Below are positions 48,697 through 57,821 of a stretch of DNA of 64,000 bases, piece by piece (the first letter of the stretch is position 1; every line of letters begins with the position of its first letter). Source of the stretch: Haemophilus parainfluenzae. Lineage in GTDB: Bacteria > Pseudomonadota > Gammaproteobacteria > Enterobacterales > Pasteurellaceae. Made by a program: the position numbers and the translations under genes. The notes beneath the pieces are model-generated. The model was not told the origin of the DNA. It worked only from the letters and a program-made list of their open reading frames with translations, and did not search any database. The stretch covers positions 1,612,001 through 1,676,000 of the forward strand of contig NZ_CP063121.1 in the NCBI RefSeq assembly GCF_014931415.1, in the 5' to 3' direction.

Positions 48697-50907
48697 ATGA
48701 AATTTAAATTAAGTCTTATTTCAACCGCACTTTTGGCGAGTTTTTCTTTATCAGTACATGCTGAAACACAAGAAGCGAACAACAATGATGAATACAAACT
48801 AGAAGAAATCAATGTTGCAACTGAATTGGAAAAAGCAAAAGCTGCTGGAGACAAGCAAAGAGATATCGTGAATTTAAGTTTACTTGGTCGTCAAACAGCA
48901 TTCACCTCTCCTATTGCTGTTGTTAATTATGACGAAAAAGCATTTGAAAACTCTCAACAGCGTAATCTGCTTGATGGTATTTCAAAAATTGATTCTTCCG
49001 TCATGAATTTTGGCGGTGAAACTAATACCTTATCAGGTATCTACGTTCGAGGATTACAATTAGACGCTCGTCAAATCACCGTAAATGGGTTACCCGGTCT
49101 TTACTCTACTTATAACTCCCCTACTGCTGCAGTAAGCTCTGCTCAATTAATTAAAGGTGCTTCAACAGCTGTCGCGGGTATGGACCCTGAAGGAGCGGCT
49201 GGTTCATCTTTAAATGTTGAAACCAAACGAGCAACAGACGAAGCTATTAATAAAATCGGTTTGGGTTGGTATAGCAATACTCGCTTACAAGAATCCTTTG
49301 ATTTTGGTCGCCGTTTTGGTGAGAACAAAGAATGGGGCGTTCGTCTAAATGGGAAATATCGTGATGGTGATACAGCTCGTAATAATTATGATGAACGTAA
49401 CAAAGAATTTTCTGTGGGATTAGACTATCGTGGAAATAAATTCCGCGCAGGTATTGACTATATGTACACTAAACGTGCTACCCATGGTGGACGTGCACGT
49501 GTTCAAGACATCCAGAATCTAACCTTCCGCTTACCCGATGCACCAAATGGTAAAACAAATCTAGTTCCTCACTGGAATGGTCAAGCAACACAAGATCAGA
49601 CTATTATGGGGACATTTGAGTATGATCTTCCTTATAACATGATGTTATCTGGGGGACTTGGCTACATGGAATCAACTTACAGAGGAACATTTGGTCAAGC
49701 TCGCTTGGATACAGTAACTAAGACAAATAAAACGGGTAAAATAACTTCGACTACATATGGCAATGCTAATGGGGATTATAGTTTAATCCAACTACGTGCA
49801 ATTGATTACAGAACAAGAACAACCAGTGCAAATCTAAAATTACAAGGTGAGTTTGAAACAGGTTCTATTTACCATAGCTGGAATCTCGCCTTTGATGCTG
49901 TCAAAAGACAGAGAGCGTTCCACCAAGGCGACGTTCTTACTGGAAAGGATTATTTAAATTTAAACATATATAACCCTCAGTTTAGAACCAATCCTCAACC
50001 TTCTAGAGAAACAGCTCAAGGTGCGACAAACGAAAAATTGACGAGTTATAGTGTCGCATTGGCTGACACGGCTTCATTTGTAGATAATACCATTCGTTTA
50101 ACACTTGGTGGACGTCTCCAATGGATTAAGCAGCATGCGCTTCCTTATCCATCAAAACCAAATCGCGATGTGCGTTATCATGAAAGCCGCTTCAGCCCAA
50201 TGATTATGGCTGCTTATGTGCCAAACCCTGATTTAACTTTATACGCAAATTACTTAGAAGATTTAGAGCCTGGAGCAACAGATGAAGATACCGGTACAAT
50301 GGCAAAACCAATTGTAAGCCGACAAATTGAATTTGGTGTTCGTAAAAACTGGAAAGATGTAGCCACCACCACATTAAGTGTTTATCAATTGTCTCGACCT
50401 GGCGTAGTTGCTTCAACAGGTGAAGAACAAGGTAAAGAGCGTAATCGCGGTATTGAATTCAATATCTATGGAAGCTTGTTAAATAACACCTTACGTCCAA
50501 ATCTAGGCATTACCTATAACCAAGGTAAATTGATTGATTATCCTAGCTTTGCAGGTCCAATCATTACGGGGTCTCAAGTAGCAAGTCCTCGCTGGATTGC
50601 TAAAGCCGGCATTGAATGGGATACACCATTTATTCAAAATTTAACATTAAATGCTGCAATTCAATACTACGGAAAATCATACCAAGATTATTCTGAAAAA
50701 TATGAATTCCCATCCTATACAACTGTTGATGCGGGTGCTAAATATGTTGCAAAATTAGGCGAGAAACAAACTCTAACCTTCCGTATCGGTGTAGAAAACT
50801 TATTCAATAAAGCATACTGGCAAGTACAACGTGGTCGTTATGACCGTAGTTTTGCTGTGGTAGGTATGCCTCGTACCTATTGGGCAAATATTGAATATTC
50901 ATTCTAA
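48697..50907 (+). CDS. TonB-dependent outer membrane receptor (siderophore-receptor-like)
   Basis: 736 residues. A signal peptide ends at VHA-E (about 22). A TonB-box-like EEINVAT follows near 33-39, then a plug domain (LLDGISKIDSSV, GIYVRGLQ, ITVNGLPG, IKGASTAVAGMDPEGAAG) and a 22-strand barrel ending in aromatic Phe (IEYSF). The plug motifs are those of siderophore/ferric-chelate receptors; the ligand is unknown. An uptake core lies in the signal-peptide codons (48724-48732). A YddA/SbmA-like ABC transporter follows after a terminator, recalling E. coli yddB-yddA. Promoter features suggest iron control and possibly purine control. Confidence 0.88.
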   Translation: MKFKLSLISTALLASFSLSVHAETQEANNNDEYKLEEINVATELEKAKAAGDKQRDIVNLSLLGRQTAFTSPIAVVNYDEKAFENSQQRNLLDGISKIDSSVMNFGGETNTLSGIYVRGLQLDARQITVNGLPGLYSTYNSPTAAVSSAQLIKGASTAVAGMDPEGAAGSSLNVETKRATDEAINKIGLGWYSNTRLQESFDFGRRFGENKEWGVRLNGKYRDGDTARNNYDERNKEFSVGLDYRGNKFRAGIDYMYTKRATHGGRARVQDIQNLTFRLPDAPNGKTNLVPHWNGQATQDQTIMGTFEYDLPYNMMLSGGLGYMESTYRGTFGQARLDTVTKTNKTGKITSTTYGNANGDYSLIQLRAIDYRTRTTSANLKLQGEFETGSIYHSWNLAFDAVKRQRAFHQGDVLTGKDYLNLNIYNPQFRTNPQPSRETAQGATNEKLTSYSVALADTASFVDNTIRLTLGGRLQWIKQHALPYPSKPNRDVRYHESRFSPMIMAAYVPNPDLTLYANYLEDLEPGATDEDTGTMAKPIVSRQIEFGVRKNWKDVATTTLSVYQLSRPGVVASTGEEQGKERNRGIEFNIYGSLLNNTLRPNLGITYNQGKLIDYPSFAGPIITGSQVASPRWIAKAGIEWDTPFIQNLTLNAAIQYYGKSYQDYSEKYEFPSYTTVDAGAKYVAKLGEKQTLTFRIGVENLFNKAYWQVQRGRYDRSFAVVGMPRTYWANIEYSF

Positions 50908-50924
50908 TTAATTAGAGCTTTTTA

Positions 50925-50955
50925 GGGCGAAAACTGTACGCTTTCGCCCTTTTTT
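50925..50955 (+). terminator. Terminator between receptor and ABC gene
   Basis: GGGCGAAA (50925-50932) and TTTCGCCC (50942-50949) followed by six T residues, ending only 15 bp before the ABC start codon. Confidence 0.85.
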
Positions 50956-50970
50956 AATTTATGGAAATCT

Positions 50971-52731
50971 ATGAATTGGCAAACTGAACTTAACTCAAGT
51001 TTAAGCTGGATTTTGACCGCACTTTTCTGGGTAGTTTTATGCTTTAGCGTGGTAATGATAGTGCTAAAGCAAACCTCATTTGGTCAAAAGTTTTGGCATA
51101 TTGCATCCCCTTCGATTAATCGCCGTAACAGCATCAAAATCATCCTTATGCTACTGGTGTTGTTTACCATGATTTTATTAGAAGTGCGCTTCAGCGTACT
51201 CAACTCTTTTTTCTATAATGGGCTTTATAGCTCAATGCAGGAATTAGATGCGGATAAGTTTTGGTTCTTTGCAAAACTGAATGCACTCTTAGTATTGGTA
51301 CAAGTTATCCACTCCATCGCCGATTATTTCTTGCAACAAGTATTTGAAATCCGTTGGTTGGAAAGCTTGAATAAAGTCCTTGTTAAACGATGGTTAGAAA
51401 ATAAAAAATACTATCGTCTTAAATACGAAAAAGAGCTACCCGATAATATTGACCAACGTATTGAACAAGATGCTCGTGAATTCATCAGTAGCACTGTCAC
51501 TATTGTACGTGGCATGATTAATTCTGTTCTGACCACCATTGAATTTACCATCATCCTTTGGTCTCTATCTGGCGTGTTAAGTCTTTTCGGATTAAATATC
51601 GAAAAAGGCGTCGTTTTCTTTATTTATGCCTTTATTATCCTTGCAACATTGATGTCTGTTTGGATTGGTCACCCATTAATCAAGCTGAACTTTAACAAAG
51701 AAAAACTTAATGGTGACTACCGTTATTCTTTGATTCGAGTACGAGATAATGCGGAAAGTATCGCTTTCTATCAAGGTGAATTGCAAGAACAACATTTATT
51801 GAAAAACAAATTTGCTCAAATCATTCATAACCGTTGGGCAATTGTATTGAGAATGTTGGGATTAGACGGCTTTAATGGAAGTGTCACGCGTGTTGCTAAA
51901 CTCTTACCGTTAATGCTGCAAGCACCTCGTTTTTTTACCGGACAAATTAAACTGGGCGATATGCACCAAACTGTGCAAGCATTTAACCGATTAATGACCG
52001 CACTTTCTTTCTTCCGTTTGTTCTATGAAGAATTTACGCTCTACCAAGCGCGCTTAAATCGTCTTTATGGTTTTATGACTAAATTGGATGAATTAGATCA
52101 TTTAGAGGTTCATCAACCCATGAAATGTTCTAACCGTGTAGCGTTATCAAATTTTGGTATTAAAGATGACCAAGGCAGATTGTTGATTAATAACTTAAAT
52201 ATTGAGTTAAAAAATGGTGATGCTTTATTAATTCAAGGTCCATCTGGCACAGGGAAAACATCGCTATTAAAAGCGATGGCGGGGATTTATCCTTTTGAGA
52301 CTGTTGGTCTAGTGGAACATCCTTGTGTGACCAGTTTATTCTTACCGCAGCGTCCTTATATGCCACAAGGTACGCTACGTGAAGCGATTTGCTATCCGGA
52401 TATCGATCCTTATCATCCTGAATTGGAAAAAACACTGACTGATTGCTGTTTAGATAAATATCTTCATAGCCTTGATGTAGAGAACGATTGGCAAGCAATT
52501 TTGTCGCCAGGTGAATTACAGCGCGTGGCATTTATTCGGATTTTACTGACGAAACCTGAAGTGGTCTTTTTAGATGAAACCACATCAGCACTTGATGAGC
52601 CAACCGAGTACCTCCTTTATAAAACAATTAAAGAGCGATTACCCAATATGATCATTCTGAGCGTGGGTCATCGTGGCACATTGCATCAATTCCATAATAA
52701 GCAACTAGATTTGGCAGTCTGCATCGTCTAA
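50971..52731 (+). CDS. YddA/SbmA-BacA-type ABC transporter (fused membrane and ATPase domains)
   Basis: 586 residues. The N-terminal membrane domain is of ABC_membrane_2/SbmA_BacA type (about 6 segments, 15-330; FYNGLYSSMQELD, RWLENKKYYRLKYE). The C-terminal ATPase has Walker A GPSGTGKT (423-430), signature LSPGELQRVAF, Walker B VVFLDETTSALDE and the switch His in VGHRG. Relatives: E. coli YddA, Pectobacterium FusD and mycobacterial Rv1819c, which import peptides, B12 or fragments of imported proteins. I recall a similar H. influenzae ORF (HI0036). Its expression must pass the terminator at 50925-50955. Uptake cores at 51016-51024 and 51997-52005. Confidence 0.87.
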   Translation: MNWQTELNSSLSWILTALFWVVLCFSVVMIVLKQTSFGQKFWHIASPSINRRNSIKIILMLLVLFTMILLEVRFSVLNSFFYNGLYSSMQELDADKFWFFAKLNALLVLVQVIHSIADYFLQQVFEIRWLESLNKVLVKRWLENKKYYRLKYEKELPDNIDQRIEQDAREFISSTVTIVRGMINSVLTTIEFTIILWSLSGVLSLFGLNIEKGVVFFIYAFIILATLMSVWIGHPLIKLNFNKEKLNGDYRYSLIRVRDNAESIAFYQGELQEQHLLKNKFAQIIHNRWAIVLRMLGLDGFNGSVTRVAKLLPLMLQAPRFFTGQIKLGDMHQTVQAFNRLMTALSFFRLFYEEFTLYQARLNRLYGFMTKLDELDHLEVHQPMKCSNRVALSNFGIKDDQGRLLINNLNIELKNGDALLIQGPSGTGKTSLLKAMAGIYPFETVGLVEHPCVTSLFLPQRPYMPQGTLREAICYPDIDPYHPELEKTLTDCCLDKYLHSLDVENDWQAILSPGELQRVAFIRILLTKPEVVFLDETTSALDEPTEYLLYKTIKERLPNMIILSVGHRGTLHQFHNKQLDLAVCIV

Positions 52732-52736
52732 ATAAT

Positions 52737-52772
52737 AAAAGGCTAAATTTATATTTAGCCTTTTCTTTTTTT
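52737..52772 (+). terminator. Terminator after the ABC gene
   Basis: AAAAGGCTAAAT-TTAT-ATTTAGCCTTTT, perfect 12-bp stem, then CTTTTTTT. Confidence 0.9.
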
Positions 52773-52810
52773 ACTAAATACAATTGAACTTATAAGAAGT
52801 CTCTCAAGGC

Positions 52811-52839
52811 TTGCTACACACCCCAATCCCCCCTATAAT
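52811..52839 (+). promoter_or_regulatory. Promoter of the flippase operon with C-runs in the spacer
   Basis: TTGCTA (52811-52816), 17-bp spacer and TATAAT (52834-52839). The spacer contains CCCC and CCCCCC runs, and CCCCC follows the -10. Changes in the C6 run would alter promoter spacing. Confidence 0.6.
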
Positions 52840-52869
52840 TCCCCCAACTTTTTTAATTTCATTTTCACA

Positions 52870-54393
52870 ATGTCAAATAAAACCATTGCTAAAAATACGC
52901 TATTTCTTTATATCCGAATGCTCTTCAATATGGGGGCGATGCTATATATCTCTCGTGTAGTATTACAGGTATTGGGTGTGGAAGATTTTGGTATCTACAA
53001 CATTGTGATGGGGGTTGTGGTCTTATTTTCCTTTTTTAATGGCACAATGACCGCCACTACACAGCGTTTTATTAACGTAGAAAAAGCCTCGAATGACATT
53101 CAACGCGTTAATAAAGTCTTTAATATTAGCATCTTAAATCACCTACTCATTATTTTTATCGTATTCGTTTTAGCTGAAACCGTCGGTTTATGGTTTTTAA
53201 ATCACAAATTGGTGATCCCCGCTGAACGCTTGCAAGCCGCAAATATCGTTTACCAATTAGCATTAATTATTGCCCTTGTTGAAATCATCAAGGTGCCATT
53301 CAATGCCATGATTGTTGCACACGAGAAAATGGGATTCTATGCTTGGTTGGGATTAGGTGAAACCATCTTAAAACTGACTTCTGTCTTTATCTTAAGCCAC
53401 ATCACACATTACGATAAGTTGATTACTTATGGCTGCTTATTGCTTTCAGTCAGCTTAATTGTGCTCTCCCTTTATGTGTTATTCACTAAATATTATTTCA
53501 AAGAAGCCGCACGTTTCCGCTTATATAAAGATTTAAGCAAAACCAAAGAAATGGTAAGTTTTTCCGGTTGGATGCTCATGGGACAAGTTGCCTATGTGGG
53601 TTCAACACAAGGCTTGAATATGGTATCAAACTTATTCTTTGGTGTGGCAGTCAACGCCGCTGTTGCCATTGCGACACAGGTAGAAGGTGCCGTTTATAGC
53701 TTTGTGAATAATTTCCAAATGGCGGCTAATCCGCAGTTAGTGCAGTCTTATGCAGCAAAAGATTACGATCGCAATCGCCAATTAATTCTTGGTATTTCAA
53801 AATATTCACTTTATTTAATGGCGATTCTCTCTGCACCTGTATTGTATTTCACCCATACCTTACTGACATTTTGGTTAGGTGATCATCTTCCGCAATATAC
53901 TGAACAGCTTGTACAAGCTATTATTGCTTGCTTATTAATCAGTGCGATGGCTGGGGCATTTTGGATGAGTGCATTAGCCATTGGCACATCCACCGTAAAA
54001 CAATACAATATCATCGTAGCATTAATCGATCTTTGTACGGTGCCTTTGGCTTATTATTTGTTCACACTAGGTTATAATCCAGTATTTGCCTTTGTGGGTA
54101 AATTTAGTACGATGGTCATCTCACAAATCTATCGATTATATTTTATTAATAAAAAAATTAAATTTAACCACAAAGAATTTGTCTCATATTTAGTGAATGT
54201 GGGCGTGGTGTTTGGCCTGCTATTAGGTATCATCTATATATCAGATACCACCCGCAGTTATTCTTTATTGGAATTTATTGGACAATCCATCATTTTAGAA
54301 ATGGTATTAATCTGTGTCATTTTAATCTTCGGATTAAACACAGCAGAAAAAAATTTCTTGTTTAGCTATTTAAAGAAAAGAGTAAAAAAATGA
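52870..54393 (+). CDS. Wzx-like polysaccharide flippase
   Basis: 507 residues with about 12-14 membrane segments. MOP-superfamily polysaccharide transporter by its N-terminus (IAKNTLFLYIRMLFNMGAML, then VLGVEDFGIYNIVMG), typical of Wzx/RfbX-type O-unit or LPS-sugar flippases. Expected to move an undecaprenyl-linked glycan across the inner membrane. Its stop overlaps the next start (ATGA). No glycosyltransferase or polymerase is nearby. Confidence 0.85.
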   Translation: MSNKTIAKNTLFLYIRMLFNMGAMLYISRVVLQVLGVEDFGIYNIVMGVVVLFSFFNGTMTATTQRFINVEKASNDIQRVNKVFNISILNHLLIIFIVFVLAETVGLWFLNHKLVIPAERLQAANIVYQLALIIALVEIIKVPFNAMIVAHEKMGFYAWLGLGETILKLTSVFILSHITHYDKLITYGCLLLSVSLIVLSLYVLFTKYYFKEAARFRLYKDLSKTKEMVSFSGWMLMGQVAYVGSTQGLNMVSNLFFGVAVNAAVAIATQVEGAVYSFVNNFQMAANPQLVQSYAAKDYDRNRQLILGISKYSLYLMAILSAPVLYFTHTLLTFWLGDHLPQYTEQLVQAIIACLLISAMAGAFWMSALAIGTSTVKQYNIIVALIDLCTVPLAYYLFTLGYNPVFAFVGKFSTMVISQIYRLYFINKKIKFNHKEFVSYLVNVGVVFGLLLGIIYISDTTRSYSLLEFIGQSIILEMVLICVILIFGLNTAEKNFLFSYLKKRVKK

Positions 54394-55346
54394 ATCAACT
54401 CCTTATTGATTTAAAAAACAAACTGAATCCTATTGTTGAACTGATCAAAGATAAAAACGACGTATTTTATTTCGACTACCCGCTTCATTTGAACGTGGGC
54501 GATTTATTGATTTATCACGGAACTGAGCAATTTTTTAAAGATCACCACATTAATGTGGCCTTAAAACGCTGTGAATACGATTTAGATCTTGAAGAAGTTA
54601 AAGCGAAAATTACACCAAACACCACCATCCTTTTACATGGTGGCGGTAACTTTGGCGATCTTTATCCGCAGCACCAAAAGATCCGTGAAGAAATGGTGAC
54701 GCATTTCCCGAATAATCGAATTATTGTGCTGCCACAAACTGCTTATTTTAAACACGAAGAAAATCTGCAAAAATCAGCCGCACTTTTCCGTAGCCACAGT
54801 GATTGCCATCTACTGGCTCGTGACGAAAGAACAGCGAATCTATTTGCACAATTTTCAAATCATGTTTATTTGTCACCGGACATGGCTCATCAGCTTTATG
54901 GAACCATGGAAACGAAACAAGGCAAAACTGGTGAGCAACTTTACTTCCTACGTAAAGATATTGAAGCGAGTGATATCGAGAAAAATATCCTTGCTCAACT
55001 GCCTGCTAACAGCGATGTAAAAGACTGGGAAGATATTCTTTCAACAGAAGACGATGTTGTTTTAGCAGTAAGCTGGCGAATGAGTAAAATAGCCAATAAA
55101 TTTGGTCTGGGTTGGCTGAAAGATCTTTGCCATCAGTTTTGGTATGCCTATACTCAACGCATTGTAAAACGTGTTGCACAAGTATTCTTAGCGAATGATA
55201 AAGTCACCACAACTCGCTTACATGGTCATATTTTCTCTTGCTTGTTAGAAATTCCAAATCGTGTTTGCGATAACTCTTATGGTAAAAATAGTAGCTATGC
55301 CAAATTATGGACCAAAGAGCTAGATTTTGTTGAATTGGATAAATAA
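54390..55346 (+). CDS. Polysaccharide pyruvyl transferase family protein
   Basis: 318 residues. The family pattern NVGDLLIYHGTEQFF near the N-terminus, TILLHGGGNFGDLYP (near 70-84), RDERT and the C-terminal TTRLHGHIF motif identify the PS_pyruv_trans fold (CsaB/ExoV/WcaK relatives). Typically adds a pyruvate ketal to a sugar. Overlaps the flippase gene by 4 bp, so glycan modification tied to export is likely. The acceptor is unknown. Confidence 0.85.
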   Translation: MNQLLIDLKNKLNPIVELIKDKNDVFYFDYPLHLNVGDLLIYHGTEQFFKDHHINVALKRCEYDLDLEEVKAKITPNTTILLHGGGNFGDLYPQHQKIREEMVTHFPNNRIIVLPQTAYFKHEENLQKSAALFRSHSDCHLLARDERTANLFAQFSNHVYLSPDMAHQLYGTMETKQGKTGEQLYFLRKDIEASDIEKNILAQLPANSDVKDWEDILSTEDDVVLAVSWRMSKIANKFGLGWLKDLCHQFWYAYTQRIVKRVAQVFLANDKVTTTRLHGHIFSCLLEIPNRVCDNSYGKNSSYAKLWTKELDFVELDK

Positions 55347-56089
55347 TGTTTGAATTGAAAAAACTGATTACAGCCATGATTCTTCCCCCATTTAATATTT
55401 TAATTTTATGGGGACTTTCACTTATTCTAGCTAAATTCAATTTCAAAAAATTAAGCCGAATTTCGACCGCACTTGGTTTCTCTCTACTCTATCTTTTAAG
55501 CATTCCTTACACGGCACAAGTACTTAAAGACAGTCTCATTACTGAAGATCATTTAACACTGCAAGATTATCAACAAGCTCAAGCGATCGTTTTACTTGGC
55601 GGTGGTTTACGTGATAGCAAAGAGCTTTATGCACCATTAGCTTCAACAGGTATTCAACTTGAACGCTTACGCTATGCCGCATTCTTGCAAAAAGAAACGC
55701 ACTTGCCATTATTAATTACAGGGGCGAGTCCAACTGGCGCCATTGAAGCAAAAATCGCTGCGGAAGAACTCAAAAACTTCTTTAATGTGCCAACTAAATG
55801 GATTGAACCTAAAGCTCTTACTACCAAAGAAAATGCCCTTTTCACCAAACAAATGTTGGAAAAAGAAGGTATTCACAAAATTATTTTAGTCACCAATGAA
55901 TGGCATATGCAACGTGCAAAATTATTGTTCCAACAACAAGGTTTTGATGTGTTACCTGCAAGTGTAGGTGAAGGCATTACGCCTGACAGTTATGGACTCA
56001 ATATGATGCATTTTATTCCACAAGGTGGTGCGATTACGAAAAATATGCAATTACTCAAAGAGTGGATTGGATATTGGAAAGAGCGCTAA
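55346..56089 (+). CDS. ElyC/YdcF-like DUF218 membrane protein
   Basis: 247 residues. Two N-terminal membrane segments (about 8-28 and 36-58) precede a DUF218 domain with AIVLLGGGLRDS (near 75-86), ITGASPTGAIEA, TKENALFTKQML and LVTNEWHMQRA. E. coli ElyC acts on undecaprenyl-phosphate-dependent envelope synthesis, which fits its place behind a flippase. The start overlaps the previous stop (TAATG). An uptake core lies at 55466-55474. Third gene of the operon. Confidence 0.85.
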   Translation: MFELKKLITAMILPPFNILILWGLSLILAKFNFKKLSRISTALGFSLLYLLSIPYTAQVLKDSLITEDHLTLQDYQQAQAIVLLGGGLRDSKELYAPLASTGIQLERLRYAAFLQKETHLPLLITGASPTGAIEAKIAAEELKNFFNVPTKWIEPKALTTKENALFTKQMLEKEGIHKIILVTNEWHMQRAKLLFQQQGFDVLPASVGEGITPDSYGLNMMHFIPQGGAITKNMQLLKEWIGYWKER

Positions 56090-56137
56090 AGTGCAGTCGA
56101 AAGATCACAAATTAGATAATGTTAAGAGGAAGAAAAC

Positions 56138-56800
56138 ATGAGTCAAATTACACGCGAACAAATGCTTCAGGTATTCGAAAATCGCTGCTCCACACGTTAT
56201 TACGATCCGAATAAAAAAATTAGCCAAGAAGATTTCGCGGCAATTTTAGAATTTGCTCGTTTATCACCAAGCTCTGTCGGCTCTGAGCCATGGAAGTTCT
56301 TAGTGATTCAAAATAAAGCATTACGCGATAAACTCAAACCTTTTAGCTGGGGTATGCAATATCAATTAGATGATTGTAGCCATTTAGTGATCATTCTTGC
56401 GAAGAAAAATGCACGCTATGACACGCCTTTCTTCCGTGATGTAGCGGTGCGTAGAGGTTTACAAGGTGAGCAGTTAGAAAAAGCCTTGGCAAAATATAAA
56501 GGCTTACAAGAAGTTGAAATGAAAACCGCAGAAAGCGAGCGTGCATTATTTGACTGGACAAGCAAACAAACCTACATTGCATTAGCCAATATGCTCACTG
56601 GTGCCGCCGCTATCGGTGTAGATTCTTGCCCTATTGAAGGCTTTAACTACGATAAAATGAATGAAACTTTAACCGCTGAAGGTCTCTTTGATCCAAATGA
56701 ATGGGGCGTATCTGTGGCAGCAACATTTGGTTATCGTGCGAGAGACATTACTAAAAAATCACGTAGACCAATTGAAGAAATCGTTACTTGGGTTGAATAA
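56138..56800 (+). CDS. NAD(P)H nitroreductase family protein
   Basis: 220 residues, FMN-dependent nitroreductase fold (NfsB-like). FMN-binding residues in NRCSTRYYDPNKKI (near 14-27) and ARLSPSSVGSEPWKF (near 44-58). Later SCPIEGFNYDKMNE and a typical C-terminal EEIV. Close to the H. influenzae HI1278 product as I remember it. AGAGGAAG precedes the start. The physiological electron acceptor is unknown. Confidence 0.92.
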   Translation: MSQITREQMLQVFENRCSTRYYDPNKKISQEDFAAILEFARLSPSSVGSEPWKFLVIQNKALRDKLKPFSWGMQYQLDDCSHLVIILAKKNARYDTPFFRDVAVRRGLQGEQLEKALAKYKGLQEVEMKTAESERALFDWTSKQTYIALANMLTGAAAIGVDSCPIEGFNYDKMNETLTAEGLFDPNEWGVSVAATFGYRARDITKKSRRPIEEIVTWVE

Positions 56801-56817
56801 TCTATTTTCAAATAAAT

Positions 56818-56839
56818 GGGCAGCAAACGCTGCCCTTTT
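56818..56839 (+). terminator. Nitroreductase terminator
   Basis: GGGCAGC-AAAC-GCTGCCC followed by TTTT, directly before the convergent transporter stop. Confidence 0.88.
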
Positions 56840-56841
56840 CT

Positions 56842-57819
56842 TTACCCTCCAAACAAGGCTGCGCCACCTGTTACAGCCTCCATCGTGCCATATAACAAGC
56901 TTAGTGCAAAAAAGATCATAATTGCGCCCGCAATGCATTTGATCATTGCCTCACCTTTTTGATTAGAACCAGTTAAACCATACCAATGGCCTAATCGCGT
57001 TGCAACATTTCTCGCATAGCGTACTAACGCAGCAAAAAGTGAAAGCATTAATCCTGTGCCCAGAGACATGGCAAACGTAGCTACAATTCCCCACCAATAA
57101 AGATCCAGCATATAAGCGAGAAAGAGCACAAAAATAGCGCCACTACACGGTCGCATACCAATAGTCAAAATCACTAAGAGCTGAGATTTTAAATCACCTG
57201 ATTGCTTAAGCTGTTGATTATTCGGTAGATGTTGATGCCCACAGCTACACTGTGTTTGGCTTACTTTTCCTTGCTCATATCGAAAAGGCGAAGCTGTTCC
57301 AATCTGTTTTGGTAATGATTGGATCGATGTAATACGAAAAGATTGTTTTTTCTTTAAGCCTTTCAGACCTTGAGCAATCCAATAAATCCCTAATAACACT
57401 AATAAAATTAGAGCGCTACGCTCCAGCCATAACTGGCTAAGTTTAAAATATTTAGAGGAAAGATTAAGTATCACCACCACAATGGAGGTTGCAGCAACGG
57501 CGACAAAACCTTGCATAAGAGAGGAAAGCAAGCTTAAGCGTACGCTGGTCTTAAGTTGGCTTTCGTGCGTAGAAAGATAACTAGCGATAATAAATTTGCC
57601 ATGCCCCGGCCCTAATGCATGTAATACACCATAAGAAAAGGCGGCAAAAATCAACCACAATCCTGCCGTTGATGAATGTGCTTGAATCTGATGGAGATTT
57701 TCAGAAATCAACTGATTAAAGGCTTTTTGCCAATCAGCAACTTGCACAAACAGCCAAGGTAATAATGCGAAGATAATCGCTAATAAACCAATAAAAAGTG
57801 CGGTCAGTTTTAACTTCAT
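56842..57819 (-). CDS. NiCoT/RcnA-like nickel-cobalt transporter
   Basis: 325 residues, about seven membrane segments. The metal motif HALGPGHGKFIIASYL (near 67-82) is characteristic of RcnA/NiCoT proteins, and GMRPCSGAIFVLF lies near 222. A Cys/His-rich loop (CSCGHQH, about 192-198) could sense or bind metal. RcnA exports and NixA-type members import; the DUF1007 partner directly upstream is usual for the version thought to import nickel or cobalt, but direction is not proven by sequence. Confidence 0.87.
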   Translation of the reverse strand: MKLKLTALFIGLLAIIFALLPWLFVQVADWQKAFNQLISENLHQIQAHSSTAGLWLIFAAFSYGVLHALGPGHGKFIIASYLSTHESQLKTSVRLSLLSSLMQGFVAVAATSIVVVILNLSSKYFKLSQLWLERSALILLVLLGIYWIAQGLKGLKKKQSFRITSIQSLPKQIGTASPFRYEQGKVSQTQCSCGHQHLPNNQQLKQSGDLKSQLLVILTIGMRPCSGAIFVLFLAYMLDLYWWGIVATFAMSLGTGLMLSLFAALVRYARNVATRLGHWYGLTGSNQKGEAMIKCIAGAIMIFFALSLLYGTMEAVTGGAALFGG

Positions 57820-57821
57820 TT

